64,000 bases of DNA from JAYWGN01 sp043778255 (GTDB taxonomy: Bacteria; Bacteroidota; Bacteroidia; Chitinophagales; Chitinophagaceae): contig JAYWGN010000030.1 of the NCBI GenBank assembly GCA_043778255.1, positions 38,591-102,590 of the forward strand, in the 5' to 3' direction. The position numbers and the translations under genes were made by a program. The stretch's first letter is position 1; every line of letters starts with the position of its first letter. The notes below the pieces were generated by a model. That model saw nothing but the letters and a program-made list of their open reading frames with translations. It did no database searches and was not told the origin of the DNA. Of this stretch, positions 19,001 through 26,955 are shown one piece after another.

Positions 19001-19600
19001 TGGTGCAAACTCTTCAAATATTCCAATGCTGGTTTGTATTTGTAAGTTTCCAGTTTTGGTATTGAGGGTAAGTTTATTAACTCCTTTGTAAGCTAACTTT
19101 ATATCTTTTACCTCACCACCAGGTTTTACAATTAAATCGTACTTTAACGAACCGTTGCTACTATAATAATTAACATCAACATTTGGATAAATGTCGTTAT
19201 ACGTTAGGCTAGTAAAAGCTTTGCAATCTCTACCCCATTTACTTTGGTCGTTTCCAATTAAGTAATTTAGGTATCCTTCAGTTTTTTTTGCAGTTATTAT
19301 TTCAGGTTTAATTTTGGAGTTTAAGAAACTCACTTCCCAACTATGCCCATTTATTAATAGTGACTTTGCTGTTCCTTTTAAGTGTTCTTCAGCCTCAAAG
19401 TTGTTTAATTGTTGTGCATCGTATTGCACAATTTTGTAACCATTTTGAGTAAATGCAATTTGTCCGTTATTAATTTGCCCATTGTACAATATATTACTAT
19501 CCCATTGGCCTTTGTTTTCTACAAATTCAATATACGATTGGGCATTTATTTGCGAAGCAAAACAAATTAAAAAAAATAGTATGTGCAATTTTACTTTCAA
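16076..19600 (-). CDS. Large surface adhesin with SBBP and PKD repeats and T9SS type B tail (cassette 1)
   Basis: A 1174-aa secreted protein. The signal peptide is MKVKLHILFFLICFASQINAQ. The N-terminal region starts YIEFVENKGQWDSNILYNGQ, a conserved opener in Bacteroidota surface proteins, and is followed by several SBBP-type beta-propeller repeats (about 250-650; for example YIGGSADEQPHSLIADASGN). Four PKD-like domains occupy about 770-1090 (FVWDFGDGSP, FEWQFGDGG, YVWKFGDGD and one divergent). The end is the gliding motility-associated type B sorting domain (AFTPNGDGVNDKVFVRGFGI, WRIFNRWGQIVFE). It is probably a surface adhesin delivered by the T9SS with help from the PorP/SprF protein downstream. 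The ligand is unknown. Confidence 0.92.
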   Translation of the reverse strand: MKVKLHILFFLICFASQINAQSYIEFVENKGQWDSNILYNGQINNGQIAFTQNGYKIVQYDAQQLNNFEAEEHLKGTAKSLLINGHSWEVSFLNSKIKPEIITAKKTEGYLNYLIGNDQSKWGRDCKAFTSLTYNDIYPNVDVNYYSSNGSLKYDLIVKPGGEVKDIKLAYKGVNKLTLNTKTGNLQIQTSIGIFEEFAPYTYQLIDNKKQKINSSYQLEGSTLSFKVKSYDKNLPLVIDPTLIFSTHTGSTADNWGFSATYGPDESFFGGGIGRTQPGFPVTPGAFQTNFGGVDDVSIIKLNPNGSTRIYATYIGGSADEQPHSLIADASGNLVIAGRTSSNNYPTTSLFGTRGGYDIFITKLNAAGNGLIGSMIIAGSNDDGVNINATRLKSSLQYNYGDDGRSEVNIDASGNIILASCTKSTNFFRTPFAFQNNYGGGGQDGVIIKATPNLSTLVFSSFFGGSLNDAAYVINTNPIDGNIYVAGGTESNNLLGDKTGVVSPSTNGGTDGFITIIKPDGTSIIKTTYLGTSSYDQIYGLQFDKFGFPYVVGLSLGNMPVINAAFSQAGSHQFITKLNRDLSNIEYSTKFGTNSILPNISPVAFLVDKCQNVYVSGWGGWVYENAPFDNTTTTGLSVTPDALKSATDGRDFYYFVLERNATSQLFGSFFGGNQAISQVSEHVDGGTSRFDPKGYIYQAACASCQLANSQGSAQYPTTAGSFSQSNGAGATGCNLGMTKIRFNLTGVGADLKATDTSGCVPLKVDFSDVFLNAVRYEFYFKDGSPVVSTTSPNVTHTFNTAGYYRVMMIAIDSLSCNLRDTAYINIRVRNDRATVDYVGLKQPPCLNLSYIFTNTSVAPAAKPFGTASFVWDFGDGSPLITTGNAPQPKTYAAPGNYTVKLLLKDTNYCNSPDTAIKIFRLSTTVKADFTYNNGCAPYNATFNNTSLAGATFEWQFGDGGTSTAITPTHIYSAPGTYTVTLIANDPNTCNFTDTTRKSITINPTPVANFTFSPNPSLINTPTQFTNLSVDANKYVWKFGDGDSSTLTNPLYQYNASGTFNVCLTASNQFGCTDTTCYSVLARIEPALDIANAFTPNGDGVNDKVFVRGFGIKTINWRIFNRWGQIVFETNQRNVGWNGIYKGKLQPMDAYAYTLLVELSDGQKVKKSGDITLIR

Positions 19601-19719
19601 GTAATAGATTTTTAATTGGGTACAAGTTACTTATTATTAACGATATTATGTTGTCAAAAGTTTGGTTTTAACATTTTAATGACCGTACTATTACAACTAC
19701 AAAAAATTATAAAATTTGC

Positions 19720-21831
19720 TTAGCTTATTTTACCCCAACTCGTTTTATGTTGTATAGATGCCATGTAATTTTTAATACACAAATTTTGTTCCAATATTAA
19801 TGTTGGGTCGTTAGCTACCATTGTTTGAGCATAAGTTCGGGCTGTTTCCAATATTACTTTATCGGCCACTATATCTACCAATTTAAAGTCCAAAGCACCA
19901 CTCTGCCTTGTACCTTCTATATCGCCAGGGCCACGTATTTCAAGGTCTTTTTCGGCTATTTTAAAGCCATCGTTAGTGTGTGTCATTATACCCAACCTTT
20001 GCTTGCCCACATGGCTTATTTTGTTACTTGTTAAAAGTATGCAAAAACTTTTTTCGCCACCTCTGCCCACTCTTCCTCTTAATTGGTGTAGCTGCGATAA
20101 GCCAAATTTTTCAGCACTTTCTATTACCATTACTGTAGCATTAGGTACATCTACACCTACCTCTATTACAGTAGTACTTACCATTATTTGGGTTTCACCT
20201 TTTACAAACCGTTGCATATTAGCTTCTTTCTGTTCGGCTTTCATTTTGCCATGCACCATACTTATCCAATATTTTGGTTCGGGAAAAAATGCTTTTACGT
20301 TTTCGTAACCTTGCATAAGGTTTTCATAATCAAGCTTTGTGCTTTCCTCTATTAACGGAAATATAATGTAGCATTGCCGTCCTTTACTTATTTCATCTTT
20401 TATAAAGTCCATTACTTTAGTTCTATAATCGTCAAACTTATGAATAGTTTTTATAAGTTGCCTACCAGGTGGTAGTTCGTCAATGGTGCTAATTTCCAAA
20501 TCGCCATAGGCCGTCATAGCAAGGGTTCGGGGTATTGGTGTAGCAGTCATTACTAGTATATGTGGTAGTACATTATTTTTTTTCCATAGGGTACTACGTT
20601 GGGCTACGCCAAATTTATGCTGTTCATCTATTACTGCCAATCCAAGGTTTTTAAACACTACTACGGGTTCTATTAAGGCATGGGTGCCTATAAGCAAGTG
20701 TATTTCGCCATCGGCTAATTGGGCTAATATTTTACGCCTAGCTGCTGCCTTGGTGCTGCCTGTAAGTATAGCTACATTAATGGGTAAGGGTAGCAATTGT
20801 TGTAGTATTTTATTATAGTGTTGTTGGGCCAATATTTCGGTAGGTGCCATAAGGCAAGTTTGGTAATTGTTGCCCACTGCTATAAGCATACACATTAGTG
20901 CCACCATTGTTTTTCCGCTACCAACATCACCTTGCAATAGGCGGTTCATTTGCTTACCAGTAGCCATATTTAACCTTATTTCTTTTATCACTCTTTTTTG
21001 GGCATTGGTAAGTACAAAGGGTAAGTAGTTATTATAAAATGTAGTAAAATAATCGCCTACCGTATCAAACACAAAGCCTTTGCTGTATTGGTTTCGGTGT
21101 ATTTGTACTAATTGTAATCGGGTTTGTGCTATAAAAAATTCTTCAAATTTAAGTCGCCTCAATGCTTGGTCATAATGGGCTGTACTTTCGGGGAAATGTA
21201 TTTGTACAAATGCATTAAACCTGCTCATTAGTTTCAGGCTTTTGAGTATGTTTTCTGGTATATTTTCGGGTATATCTTTTGGGCTAAGTTGCTGTATTAA
21301 TTCAGTAGTTATTTTGGCAATTGCCCTACCACTTAAGCCCCTTACTTTTAGTTTTTCGGTACTTGAGTATATAGGGTCAAGCACTTTTTTGGCAGTGGGT
21401 TGGTTTGGGGTAAATGTTTCTATTTCGGCATGGCTTATTTGCGGAGTACCCATAAAGTAACTCACCTTACCAAATACTATATAAACTTGCCCAGCTACCA
21501 ATAATTTTTCTACCCAATTAATGCCTTGAAACCAAACTAATTCTAACTCACCTGTACCATCGTATAATATAGCTTTTAATCGTTTTGCTCTATTTTCGCC
21601 TACTACTTCTATATTCTTTATTTTGCCTGCAAACTGGTGGTAATCTGTATCTCCTTGAAGTTCTGCAATTTTTTTTATAGTAGTTTTATCTAAATGCCTT
21701 AGTGGAAAATGATGGAGCAAATCACCAAATGTAAATATTTGCAACTCCTTACGAAGCAAGTCGCCACGTAAAGTACCTACACCTTTGAGGTACTCAATTG
21801 GTTGGGTTAATATGGTTGTAGATTGGCTAAT
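19720..21831 (-). CDS. recG: ATP-dependent DNA helicase RecG (start codon unusual)
   Basis: RecG remodels stalled forks and Holliday junctions. Motifs include Walker A LLQGDVGSGKTMVAL, the DEQHKFGV box, TATPIPRTLAM, TTVIEVGVDVPNATVMVIE and QLRGRVGRGG, plus the wedge (OB-fold) domain near the N terminus. The first conventional start is the TTG at 21759, but the frame stays open upstream to a stop at 21841-21843. It there encodes PIEYLKGVGTLRGDLLRKEL, the conserved first helix of RecG. No ATG, GTG or TTG exists in that extension; the possible initiators are ATT at 21831 or ATA at 21813. I give 21831 as the outer bound. Length is then about 703 aa, normal for RecG. The gene is divergent from the propeller gene at 22122. 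Confidence 0.93.
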   Translation of the reverse strand: MSQSTTILTQPIEYLKGVGTLRGDLLRKELQIFTFGDLLHHFPLRHLDKTTIKKIAELQGDTDYHQFAGKIKNIEVVGENRAKRLKAILYDGTGELELVWFQGINWVEKLLVAGQVYIVFGKVSYFMGTPQISHAEIETFTPNQPTAKKVLDPIYSSTEKLKVRGLSGRAIAKITTELIQQLSPKDIPENIPENILKSLKLMSRFNAFVQIHFPESTAHYDQALRRLKFEEFFIAQTRLQLVQIHRNQYSKGFVFDTVGDYFTTFYNNYLPFVLTNAQKRVIKEIRLNMATGKQMNRLLQGDVGSGKTMVALMCMLIAVGNNYQTCLMAPTEILAQQHYNKILQQLLPLPINVAILTGSTKAAARRKILAQLADGEIHLLIGTHALIEPVVVFKNLGLAVIDEQHKFGVAQRSTLWKKNNVLPHILVMTATPIPRTLAMTAYGDLEISTIDELPPGRQLIKTIHKFDDYRTKVMDFIKDEISKGRQCYIIFPLIEESTKLDYENLMQGYENVKAFFPEPKYWISMVHGKMKAEQKEANMQRFVKGETQIMVSTTVIEVGVDVPNATVMVIESAEKFGLSQLHQLRGRVGRGGEKSFCILLTSNKISHVGKQRLGIMTHTNDGFKIAEKDLEIRGPGDIEGTRQSGALDFKLVDIVADKVILETARTYAQTMVANDPTLILEQNLCIKNYMASIQHKTSWGKIS

Positions 21832-22093
21832 TTGTTTTAATTAATACTCTAGTTTTACAATTGCAAAAAGTTTTGGGAATGTTACTTTTTTTTATACTGT
21901 AAAAATAAATAAAACTAACCACTGAATGATCATTTAAAAAAATGATTTTTTTTAAATTTTTTTACACAACAACTTATATAATAATTGCAATAATTTACTT
22001 ACAGTAAAAATGCATTTGTAATAATAAAGGCTAACAAAAATAATTAACTACCAATAATTACATTGCAATGACAGTACACTTGTAGCAAACATT

Positions 22094-22101
22094 TAATTTT
22101 G
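22094..22101 (+). promoter_or_regulatory. Putative -7 promoter element (TAATTTTG)
   Basis: TAATTTTG matches TAnnTTTG and ends 20 bases before the ATG at 22122. It lies in the ~280-base divergent spacer from recG, which is otherwise A/T-run-rich and holds a small AATGATCATT palindrome at 21925-21934. Confidence 0.45.
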
Positions 22102-22121
22102 CAAAAAATAAATAATACTTT

Positions 22122-23192
22122 ATGCCAAAAGCATTTTTAATCTTATTAATAATAGCTACCAACTATGTGGCTATAGCCCAAAAAGCAGATGATACTTTGC
22201 ATTATAACGACGAAAAACATTTTGCAAATATGCAACAACTTACATTTGGTGGCGATAATGCAGAAGCCTACTTTAGTTACGATGGGAGTATGATAACTTT
22301 TCAACGTACTGCACCTAAAGATGGTGTAGAGTGTGACCAAATATTTATTGGTAAATTACCAAAAAATGGTGAAAAATTTACTTATAAACTACTAAGTACA
22401 GGCAAAGGACGTACTACTTGTAGTTTTTTTACTAAAGATAATAAACATGTAATATATGCCTCTACACACTTAGCCGAAAATGCTTGTCCACCACCTGTTG
22501 ATAAAGCTAAATATGGCAACAAATATATATGGCCCATATTTGAAAGTATGGATATATTTAAAGCCGACCTTAATGGTAATATAGTACAACAACTTACTAC
22601 TACAAAGGGTTACGATGCCGAGGGAACTATAAGCCCCGATGGTAAAACTATGGTATTTACTAGCACCCGTGATGGTGATTTGGATTTATACACCATGAAT
22701 TTGAAAACCCTAAAGGTAAAAAGAATTACCACAGCATTAGGCTATGACGGTGGTGCATGGATAAGCCCAAATGGTAAGCAAATAGTGTGGAGAGCTAGCC
22801 GACCTACTACCGAAGCTGAAATAAAAGAATACAAAGAATTATTTGCCGAAAACCTAGTAGCACCTACAAGTATGGAAGTATGGACAGCTAATATTGATGG
22901 CACTAATGCAAAGCAAATTACAAAATTAGGCAAGGCCAATTGGGCACCAAACTTTATGCCCGATGGTAAACGAATTATATATTGTAGCAATAGCGAATAC
23001 CCTCGGGGCTTTCCTTTTAATATGTACATAACAGATATTAATGGCAATGGACGTGAAAAAATAAGCCGTGATAAAGGGTTTGACGCCTTTCCAATGTTTA
23101 GCCCTAATGGCAAAAAATTTATATTTTCAAGTAATAGAAATAATGGTGGTACTAGAGACACCAATTTGTTTATAGCCGATTGGGTAGAATAA
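22122..23192 (+). CDS. Periplasmic TolB-like beta-propeller (PD40) protein
   Basis: A 356-aa exported protein with signal peptide MPKAFLILLIIATNYVAIAQ. The rest consists of PD40/WD40-like blades as in the C-terminal domain of TolB: AEAYFSYDGSMITFQRT, GTISPDGKTMVFTSTRDGDLDLYTMN, GAWISPNGKQIVWRASRP, APNFMPDGKRIIYCSN and PMFSPNGKKFIFSSNRN. It lacks the TolB N-terminal domain and no tol or pal genes are nearby, so it is TolB-like only in fold. It may bind a periplasmic protein or ligand. It is followed at 58 bases by the DUF3810 gene, which has its own promoter-like element. Confidence 0.85.
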   Translation: MPKAFLILLIIATNYVAIAQKADDTLHYNDEKHFANMQQLTFGGDNAEAYFSYDGSMITFQRTAPKDGVECDQIFIGKLPKNGEKFTYKLLSTGKGRTTCSFFTKDNKHVIYASTHLAENACPPPVDKAKYGNKYIWPIFESMDIFKADLNGNIVQQLTTTKGYDAEGTISPDGKTMVFTSTRDGDLDLYTMNLKTLKVKRITTALGYDGGAWISPNGKQIVWRASRPTTEAEIKEYKELFAENLVAPTSMEVWTANIDGTNAKQITKLGKANWAPNFMPDGKRIIYCSNSEYPRGFPFNMYITDINGNGREKISRDKGFDAFPMFSPNGKKFIFSSNRNNGGTRDTNLFIADWVE

Positions 23193-23234
23193 TTAATTAA
23201 ACACATTAAATACCTTAGTAGTTAATTATGAGTG

Positions 23235-23242
23235 TATTTTTG
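23235..23242 (+). promoter_or_regulatory. Putative -7 promoter element (TATTTTTG)
   Basis: TATTTTTG fits TAnnTTTG and ends eight bases before the ATG at 23251. It overlaps the GTG at 23242 that an open frame would otherwise suggest as start, favouring the ATG. Confidence 0.4.
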
Positions 23243-23250
23243 TGGGCAAT

Positions 23251-24333
23251 ATGAACAAAAGGTCATTTATAAATAACCACAAAGCAATATTAGTTGGCTT
23301 ATTATTGGTATTGCTAGTACAAATAATAGGTAGCAGTAGTTACCTTATTGAGCAATATTACTTACCTTATTTTTATACACCGTATTCCAAATTATTACGA
23401 TTTATATTTGGTTGGTTACCCTTTAGTATTGGTGATGTATTGTATTATTTAGCCATCTGTTGGGTGCTTTACGCTTTGTATTATTTGGTAAAAAAAATTT
23501 GGCAAAAACATTTTACAAAAAAAATAGCCTTTGCTCTAGTAAAAAAAATGCTAACATTTGCATTGTATTTATATGCATTTTTTTATTTGGCTTGGGGCTT
23601 ACATTATAACCGAAAAAGCATAGCAACTACATTAAATATAACAACAACTACATATAACAAAACAGATTTGCAACAGATGCTTACTGAATTAGTAAGTAAA
23701 ATAAATACACTGGCAGAAAGTGTAGTCAAAGAGGAAAATTTCAACTTTAATAACATAAAACCTTTTGCCGTAAAGGCTTACAGCAATGTTGCAGTACAAT
23801 ATCCTTACCTACAATATACTAATACTAGTATTAAAAAATCGATGTTTTCCTTAGCTGCTAATTACCTCGGCTTTCAAGGGTATTACAACCCATTTACTGG
23901 CGAAGCCCAAGTAAATACCTACTTACCCAACTTTATGATACCCAATATAATGGTACACGAAATGGCTCACCAAATTGGTTACGCCTTTGAGGATGAGGCA
24001 AGTTTTGTAGGTTATTTAGCTATGCTAAAAAGTGATAATAATTACTTAAAATATTCCGTTTACTTCGATATGTTTTTATTTGCCTCAGCCGAGTTGTATA
24101 ATAGAGATTATAAAGCAGTAGATACTTTTGTAAAACAGTTACAACCCATTGCTAAAAAGCATTTGGTGCAATTTCAAACTTATAATAAGCAATACAACAC
24201 GCCACTTGCCGATGCTAGTAATTGGGTATACAACAGTTATTTACATGCCAACAATATGCCCAATGGTATTAACACTTATAACCAAGTAATTGCTCTTGTA
24301 ATGGCTTATAATCGTAAAAACAATAACCCTTAA
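23251..24333 (+). CDS. DUF3810 family membrane protein with HExxH motif
   Basis: A 360-aa membrane protein of the DUF3810 family. Three hydrophobic segments lie in the first third (AILVGLLLVLLVQIIG; IGDVLYYLAICWVLYALYYLV; LTFALYLYAFFYLAWGLHY). The soluble remainder contains MVHEMAHQIGYAFEDEASFVGYLAM, an HExxH metallopeptidase-like site with a downstream Glu in DEASF that could be the third zinc ligand. This suggests a membrane-anchored zinc protease, but activity for the family is not established to my knowledge. I chose ATG 23251 over GTG 23242 because the latter overlaps the promoter-like element. The PolX/PHP gene follows after 16 bases and is probably co-transcribed. Confidence 0.85.
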   Translation: MNKRSFINNHKAILVGLLLVLLVQIIGSSSYLIEQYYLPYFYTPYSKLLRFIFGWLPFSIGDVLYYLAICWVLYALYYLVKKIWQKHFTKKIAFALVKKMLTFALYLYAFFYLAWGLHYNRKSIATTLNITTTTYNKTDLQQMLTELVSKINTLAESVVKEENFNFNNIKPFAVKAYSNVAVQYPYLQYTNTSIKKSMFSLAANYLGFQGYYNPFTGEAQVNTYLPNFMIPNIMVHEMAHQIGYAFEDEASFVGYLAMLKSDNNYLKYSVYFDMFLFASAELYNRDYKAVDTFVKQLQPIAKKHLVQFQTYNKQYNTPLADASNWVYNSYLHANNMPNGINTYNQVIALVMAYNRKNNNP

Positions 24334-24349
24334 TTTACAATATTACATT

Positions 24350-26047
24350 ATGACAAATGCTGCACTTTCCGACCAATTTACCCTACTATCCAAACTAATG
24401 GATATACACGGCGAAAATAGTTTTAAAGTAAAAAATTATAGTATTGCTGCATACAATATTGATAAAACAATGTTGCCTTTTGCTAATATGACACAGCAAG
24501 AAATATATAATACCAAAGGTATTGGCTCAAGTATTGGTAGCAAAATAGAAGAACTATTAGCCACCCAACAATTAGCAGTATTAGAACAATTAATAGGCAA
24601 TACACCACTTGGCATATTGGAAATGATGCATATAAAAGGCCTTGGCCCAAAAAAAATTATAACCATCTGGAAAGAACTAGAAATAGAAACTATTGGTGAA
24701 CTATTATATGCCTGTAACGAGAACCGATTGCTGCTCTACAAAGGGTTTGGAGCAAAAAATCAACAAGCTATTAAAGAGTCTATCGAATTTTATTTGAATG
24801 CAAAAGGTAGTTTTTTGTACAGCCAAGTAGTAGCCATTGAACCATTGTTAACTAGCTTCTTAACACAAATTTTTAGCGAAGCTACAATACAAATAACTGG
24901 TACTTACTTACGCCAAATAGAAGTAATAGACTTTGTAGAATATGTAGTGCATTACCCTACCGATGTAGTGTTGGCAAAAATGGCTACAATTGAAAACATA
25001 CAATTACTAAAAAATGAAAATGATATATTGCATTACAAATTAGAAGAAATTCCATTAAAAATATGCATCTATCCTTGCACTGAAATAAGCAGTACTGAGC
25101 AACTATTTAATACAAGTGGAGCACCTGAATTTGTAACAGCATTTAAAAACACCTATAAAAATATTGAATACCGAAGTAGCCCAAATAATACTGATACCAT
25201 TATATTTGAACAAGCTAACCTACAATATGTGCCACCTTACTTACGTGACACTGCCTCAATACTAAACCTTGCACAGCTACATAAAATACCCAAACCCATT
25301 ACCATAAACGATATAAAGGGTATGGTACACAACCATAGCAACTGGAGTGATGGCACTAATACCATAGCCGAATTGGCTGAAGCCTGTATAGCAAAAGGTT
25401 GGGAATACTTGGTAATAAGCGACCACAGCAAATCCGCATACTATGCCAACGGATTAAGTGAACAACGTATAAAAGAACAGCATATAGAAATAGAATTACT
25501 CAACAAAAAGTATGCACCGTTCAAAATATTAAAAAGTATAGAATGTGATATACTTAATGATGGCAGTTTGGATTATAGCGATAGCATACTTTCCACCTTT
25601 GATATGGTAATAGCAAGTGTACATAGCAACCTCAAAATGAGTGAGGAAAAAGCTATGCAACGGCTACTTGGTGCTATTGAAAACCCCTACACCACTATAC
25701 TTGGTCACCTTACGGGTAGGCTACTACTAAGCCGACCACCCTACCCCATTAATTACGATGTTATAATAGATGCTTGTGCTAGCAACCATGTAGTAATTGA
25801 ACTTAATGCACACCCAAGTAGGCTCGATATGGATTGGCGCTATATACAGCAAACCTTAGCACAAGATGTACTTATTAGCATTAACCCCGATGCACATAAC
25901 ATTGAGGGCTTTGGAGTAATAGAAAATGGACTATTAGCTGCACAAAAAGCAATGGTACAACCACACCAAAATTTGAGTAGCTTTAGCCTACGAGACCTCG
26001 AAGAGTTTTTGTACGAAACTAAAGAACGAAAATTAGAAATGCTATAA
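24350..26047 (+). CDS. PolX-like protein: HhH domain, degenerate polymerase palm, intact PHP domain
   Basis: A 565-aa protein with bacterial family X polymerase (PolX) layout. Residues 1-90 form an HhH-rich 8-kDa-like domain (GIGSSIGSKIEELL; IKGLGPKKIITIWKEL). The palm follows, then a C-terminal PHP domain from about residue 320. The palm catalytic acids appear lost: where PolX has GS-RR-E-GDxDxL this one has TGTYLRQIEVIDFVEYVV, and no later VDLR-type Asp is seen. The PHP metal ligands look complete (VHNHSNWSDG, ISDHSKS, IECDIL, ASVHSN, NPDAHN). It is therefore more likely a PHP-type 3'-5' exonuclease or phosphoesterase than a gap-filling polymerase. The same palm pattern may be general in Bacteroidota PolX-like proteins. 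Confidence 0.85.
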   Translation: MTNAALSDQFTLLSKLMDIHGENSFKVKNYSIAAYNIDKTMLPFANMTQQEIYNTKGIGSSIGSKIEELLATQQLAVLEQLIGNTPLGILEMMHIKGLGPKKIITIWKELEIETIGELLYACNENRLLLYKGFGAKNQQAIKESIEFYLNAKGSFLYSQVVAIEPLLTSFLTQIFSEATIQITGTYLRQIEVIDFVEYVVHYPTDVVLAKMATIENIQLLKNENDILHYKLEEIPLKICIYPCTEISSTEQLFNTSGAPEFVTAFKNTYKNIEYRSSPNNTDTIIFEQANLQYVPPYLRDTASILNLAQLHKIPKPITINDIKGMVHNHSNWSDGTNTIAELAEACIAKGWEYLVISDHSKSAYYANGLSEQRIKEQHIEIELLNKKYAPFKILKSIECDILNDGSLDYSDSILSTFDMVIASVHSNLKMSEEKAMQRLLGAIENPYTTILGHLTGRLLLSRPPYPINYDVIIDACASNHVVIELNAHPSRLDMDWRYIQQTLAQDVLISINPDAHNIEGFGVIENGLLAAQKAMVQPHQNLSSFSLRDLEEFLYETKERKLEML

Positions 26048-26133
26048 TAAAGTATTTTGTCAATTATATTTTTAAGCCTTGGCGGCTAAAAAAATTAAAT
26101 AAAACTACCTTTACAATAATATAATAATCAACA

Positions 26134-26955
26134 ATGGATTTACAACAATTAATAACCGCAGCTTACAACGACCGTACCTTACTTAAAAACGAATTGTATA
26201 TACAAGCCGTAAAAGATACTATAGAAAAAATAGATAAAGGCGAATTACGAACCGCCGAACCTACCAATATTGAAACTAGTGAATGGAAAGTAAATGAGTG
26301 GGTAAAACAAGCAGTGCTACTCTACTTTGGCATACAGCAAATGCAAACTTGGGAGTTGCCACCATTTGAGTTTTACGATAAAATGTTGCTAAAATCAAAC
26401 TTTGCACAAATAGGTGTAAGAGCTGTACCACCGGCTACGGCAAGGTATGGTGCTTATATAGCCCGTAATGTAGTGCTAATGCCAAGCTATGTTAATATTG
26501 GTGCTTATGTTGATGAAGGTACTATGGTTGATACATGGGCTACAGTAGGCAGTTGTGCCCAAATTGGCAAAAATGTACACCTTAGTGGTGGTGTAGGTAT
26601 TGGTGGTGTGTTAGAACCCTTACAAGCATCGCCAGTAATAATAGAAGATGGTTGCTTTATAGGTAGCCGTTGTATAGTAGTAGAAGGTGTAAAAGTAGAA
26701 AAAGAAGCCGTACTAGGTGCTAACGTTGTGCTTACCCAAAGCACCAAAATAATAGATGTTACAGGCACTACACCAATAGAAATGAAAGGCATAGTACCAG
26801 CCCGTAGTGTAGTAATACCTGGCACTTACAATAAAACATTTGCAGCTGGCACTTATGGTGTAGGCTGTGCACTTATAATAGGGCAACGTAAAGCCAGCAC
26901 AGACCTCAAAACCAGCCTCAACGATGCTTTGAGAGATTTTAATGTGAGTGGTTAA
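26134..26955 (+). CDS. dapD: Tetrahydrodipicolinate N-succinyltransferase
   Basis: A 273-aa enzyme that succinylates tetrahydrodipicolinate from succinyl-CoA in the diaminopimelate/lysine pathway, which also supplies peptidoglycan. An alpha-helical N-terminal domain (about 1-100) is followed by a left-handed beta-helix of hexapeptide repeats (GAYVDEGTMVDTWATVGSCAQIG, VGIGGVLEPLQASPVIIEDGCFIGSRC). The C-terminal segment RSVVIPGTYNK is also family-like. Length and motifs are standard. Its TAA overlaps the stop of the convergent PorP/SprF gene by four bases, so there is no terminator space. No other dap gene is nearby. Confidence 0.97.
   Translation: MDLQQLITAAYNDRTLLKNELYIQAVKDTIEKIDKGELRTAEPTNIETSEWKVNEWVKQAVLLYFGIQQMQTWELPPFEFYDKMLLKSNFAQIGVRAVPPATARYGAYIARNVVLMPSYVNIGAYVDEGTMVDTWATVGSCAQIGKNVHLSGGVGIGGVLEPLQASPVIIEDGCFIGSRCIVVEGVKVEKEAVLGANVVLTQSTKIIDVTGTTPIEMKGIVPARSVVIPGTYNKTFAAGTYGVGCALIIGQRKASTDLKTSLNDALRDFNVSG

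Noticed and set aside
21925..21934. AATGATCATT palindrome upstream of recG and the propeller gene
   Set aside because: Short and AT-rich; the nearby T-runs look terminator-like but no gene ends there, so no role can be supported.
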